Under the pieces are notes generated by a model. That model saw only the letters and a program-made list of their open reading frames with translations, was not told where the DNA came from and ran no database searches. DNA of 34,385 nucleotides from contig JAGBRL010000088.1 in NCBI GenBank assembly GCA_017632345.1, positions 1-34,385 on the forward strand, given 5' to 3'. This DNA comes from Paludibacteraceae bacterium. Its GTDB lineage: Bacteria; Bacteroidota; Bacteroidia; Bacteroidales; Paludibacteraceae. This document shows positions 32,822 through 34,385 of this stretch, piece after piece (the stretch's first letter is position 1; the number at the start of each line of letters is the position of its first letter). Position numbers and translations under genes: made by a program.

Positions 32822-33319
32822 TTATTTTTTCAAAAGCACCTTCTGGATAGCGTTATCCAATTCTGCTTCTGGAAGAGCTCCTCTGTTAGCCTGCGGCTCG
32901 CCATTCATAGGAATGAACACAAGCAACGGAATGCTGGAAGCTCCTGCCCATCTTGCCAAATCCCTCTCTTTGTCAACATCAATCTTGTAGATAACAATGT
33001 CATCCTTATATTTCTTTGCAAGATTATCAAGGAATGGAGATATAGCCCTACAAGGCCCGCACCACTGCGCATAGAAGTCCAATATGCAAGGCTTGCTACC
33101 AAGATATTTCCAAGCGCCACCTTTGTCAAGGTCATAAACATTTTTCACAAATTCTGCCTTTGTTATGTGTCTAACCTTTCCGTAATTGGCATCCTGAGAC
33201 TTTTTAACAGTCTTAGTTGTCTTTGCCTTAGACTTATTCTGAGCGTAACCGCAACTGCAAACAGAGCCAGCCAAAAGCATTGACAAACACATCAAACCTA
33301 TTTTTAAAATTCTATTCAT
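32822..33319 (-). CDS. Exported thioredoxin-fold protein
   Basis: A 165-residue protein. A signal (about 1-26) with several Cys residues (VCSCGYAQ) suggests export, either as a lipoprotein or cut by signal peptidase I; I cannot tell which. A Lys/Thr-rich linker follows. The thioredoxin fold spans about 50-165, with the active site WCGPC at 86-90 and the cis-Pro region SSIPLLVF (about 128-135). Family knowledge: WCGPC thioredoxins reduce disulfides; in Bacteroides an exported thioredoxin of this kind (TrxP) is known, and this could be its counterpart. It stands between PspC and rfbA on the same strand but is probably separate from both. Confidence 0.92.
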   Translation of the reverse strand: MNRILKIGLMCLSMLLAGSVCSCGYAQNKSKAKTTKTVKKSQDANYGKVRHITKAEFVKNVYDLDKGGAWKYLGSKPCILDFYAQWCGPCRAISPFLDNLAKKYKDDIVIYKIDVDKERDLARWAGASSIPLLVFIPMNGEPQANRGALPEAELDNAIQKVLLKK

Positions 33320-33445
33320 AACTAATTTTTTTTAATATTTATAAAGCGAGCCAAAACTCATAAAATTTAACACTCAAAAATAAGCAAGAAAACTCATAAA
33401 AACAACCCAAAGCTCCTACTTTATTTTTCAGACCCCAAAAATAGT

Positions 33446-34078
33446 TTATATTGTTGAAATATCAACATCCATTCCATTAAAATATTCAACAAAACTACCT
33501 ATTGAACTCACGACCATAAAAATAGCCGCCACCCAAACTATAAGCAGAAACCATTTCAACGTACTGTCATATTTATAGAAACTCTTGTTCAACATCAAAA
33601 TGAGAACTGCTACTGGTAAAAATAATACAACAATCGTGCCAAATAGCAACAAAAACACATTGCTCCAAAAATCTGGCATTGTATTATACTGAATATCAAA
33701 TAGTTCTTTTACAAAAACAAACGTGCCACCTGCAAATAGCAAAAAGCACAGCAGCAAAAGCAAGCACAAGCCTGCTCCTGATATTAATAATATTTTCGTC
33801 CACGGAACTATCTTTCTTTCATCCTGATTAACAGAGTCTGCCTTTTCATCCGAAAGTTCAACAACCTCCAGACCTTTATTCTCCGGCATAAAAAGCCAAG
33901 CCAGAACATACAAGAAAGCCATCAAAGGCAATTGAAACAAGAGCAAAGAAATGACAACCACAATAATTCTGAGCAATGCAGAATCTATACCTAAATACTT
34001 AGACAGACCGCCAAGTACCCCGCCCAAAAATTTGTCTGTGCGAGACCTAAACAATGTGTTATTACTGTTATTATCCAT
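33446..34078 (-). CDS. PspC-domain membrane protein
   Basis: A 210-residue protein. The PspC domain fills about residues 8-66: LFRSRTDKFLGGVLGGLSKY (9-28), YLGIDSALLRIIVV, then a transmembrane segment and YVLAWLFMPEN. After a polar linker (ELSDEKADSVNQDERK) come about three more hydrophobic segments near 93-117, 138-160 and 178-196. Family knowledge: PspC domains occur in phage-shock sensors of the inner membrane; in Bacteroidetes they occur in many proteins of unknown role. No psp partner gene is nearby. Confidence 0.9.
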   Translation of the reverse strand: MDNNSNNTLFRSRTDKFLGGVLGGLSKYLGIDSALLRIIVVVISLLLFQLPLMAFLYVLAWLFMPENKGLEVVELSDEKADSVNQDERKIVPWTKILLISGAGLCLLLLLCFLLFAGGTFVFVKELFDIQYNTMPDFWSNVFLLLFGTIVVLFLPVAVLILMLNKSFYKYDSTLKWFLLIVWVAAIFMVVSSIGSFVEYFNGMDVDISTI

Positions 34079-34162
34079 ATTTATATAACTAAATCCTATT
34101 CAGACTAAACGTGACGCATATGCATGCTCCTTAAAAACGCATTAAGCAGGAACTCTGTTTCA

Positions 34163-34385
34163 CTATATCACCGCCTCATAAATACGCTTTCCGTCATGCT
34201 CAACCCACTCCGGCTCTTCCTGAACGGTCTTGTTTTTCAGGAAGGAGAAGGTGACAAGATAACCTTCGTTAAGGCCTCGTGTTTTGAGGTATTCCGCAAG
34301 CTGCACTTTTCCTTCGACCTCGTATTTCTCGCCTCGCCAGATGTTCAGCTCGATGACGAACTCCTCGCCTGCGAAACTTACACCC
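34163..34385 (-). CDS. C-terminal end of an AAA-ATPase/PD-(D/E)XK-type protein (cut by window edge)
   Basis: An open frame enters from the right edge and stops at TAG (34163-34165); 73 residues are visible. They include EEFVIELNIWRGEKYEVEG, QLAEYLKTRGLNEGYLVTF and GKRIYEAVI at the very end. This matches the C-terminal nuclease-like part of the AAA-ATPase family (PF09820-type ATPase plus a PD-(D/E)XK-like tail) that is abundant and repeated in Bacteroidales genomes. In the family as I know it, the E-x-K motif reads IELKIW; here the Lys codon is AAC (Asn). Function is unknown for the family; many copies look like selfish or defence-related genes. It lies 84 bases upstream of the PspC gene. Confidence 0.75.
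   Translation of the reverse strand, partial: GVSFAGEEFVIELNIWRGEKYEVEGKVQLAEYLKTRGLNEGYLVTFSFLKNKTVQEEPEWVEHDGKRIYEAVI

Noticed and set aside
1..34385. tRNA genes, CRISPR arrays, insertion sequences, integrase or phage genes
   Set aside because: I looked through the gaps and genes on both strands and found no cloverleaf, regular spaced repeats, transposase motifs or terminal inverted repeats.

Overview
This window looks like chromosomal DNA of a member of the Bacteroidetes, most likely order Bacteroidales. The evidence is the promoter type (many copies of the -7 box TAnnTTTG, several with a TTTG or TTG about 20 bases upstream), a DUF4270 lipoprotein, lipoproteins with Bacteroidetes-style signals, a type B T9SS/gliding-motility C-terminal domain, and the gene order panC-panD next to a divergent starch-synthase-like gene plus DUF4270. 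The sequence is moderately AT-rich by eye. I see no tRNA, rRNA, CRISPR array, insertion sequence or prophage gene; it is mostly housekeeping DNA with a few family-poor genes.

Layout. (1) 1-2680, minus strand: two tandem OmpA-like paralogs sharing a Cys-rich N-terminal region (the first runs off the left edge), a Sel1-repeat lipoprotein and a small membrane protein. (2) 2829-5770, plus: a CNNM/CBS/CorC transporter-like protein and a solitary 442-residue protein that looks like a VWA domain joined to a DUF3883-like domain, both with eroded key residues. (3) 5992-10279, minus: a probable four-gene operon (single-domain GT5-like protein, DUF4270 lipoprotein, M23 lipoprotein, membrane protein) behind a near-perfect promoter. 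Divergent from it are panC and panD (10484-11704). (4) 11943-20658, minus: a polyferredoxin with an internal twin-arginine motif, a T9SS-secreted protein, a CPA2 antiporter with a USP tail, and MutS2. (5) 20781-23598: a small acidic lipoprotein (minus), ketopantoate reductase (plus), a GC-richer structured stretch that may be a non-coding RNA, and a second M23 peptidase (plus). (6) 24014-29672: an MsbA-like ABC exporter and purB (minus), divergent from pnp (plus). (7) 29793-34385: a small membrane protein (plus), then on the minus strand rfbA-rfbC-rfbD, a thioredoxin-fold protein, a PspC protein and the C-terminal end of an AAA-ATPase/PD-(D/E)XK-type protein cut by the right edge.

How the genes fit together. 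panC, panD and the panE-like reductase cover three steps of pantothenate synthesis; panB is not here. rfbA, rfbC and rfbD cover three of four dTDP-L-rhamnose steps; rfbB is not here. Two M23 proteins, the OmpA-like pair, the DUF4270 lipoprotein, the MsbA-like exporter and the T9SS substrate all concern the envelope.

No complete new multi-gene system is obvious. The best candidates for something undescribed are the VWA-DUF3883-like orphan with both active sites degenerate (4442-5770), the structured RNA candidate with its own consensus promoter (about 22432-22601), and the Cys-cluster/OmpA tandem family (1-1307). All family assignments are from recognition of motifs and have not been checked by a database search.
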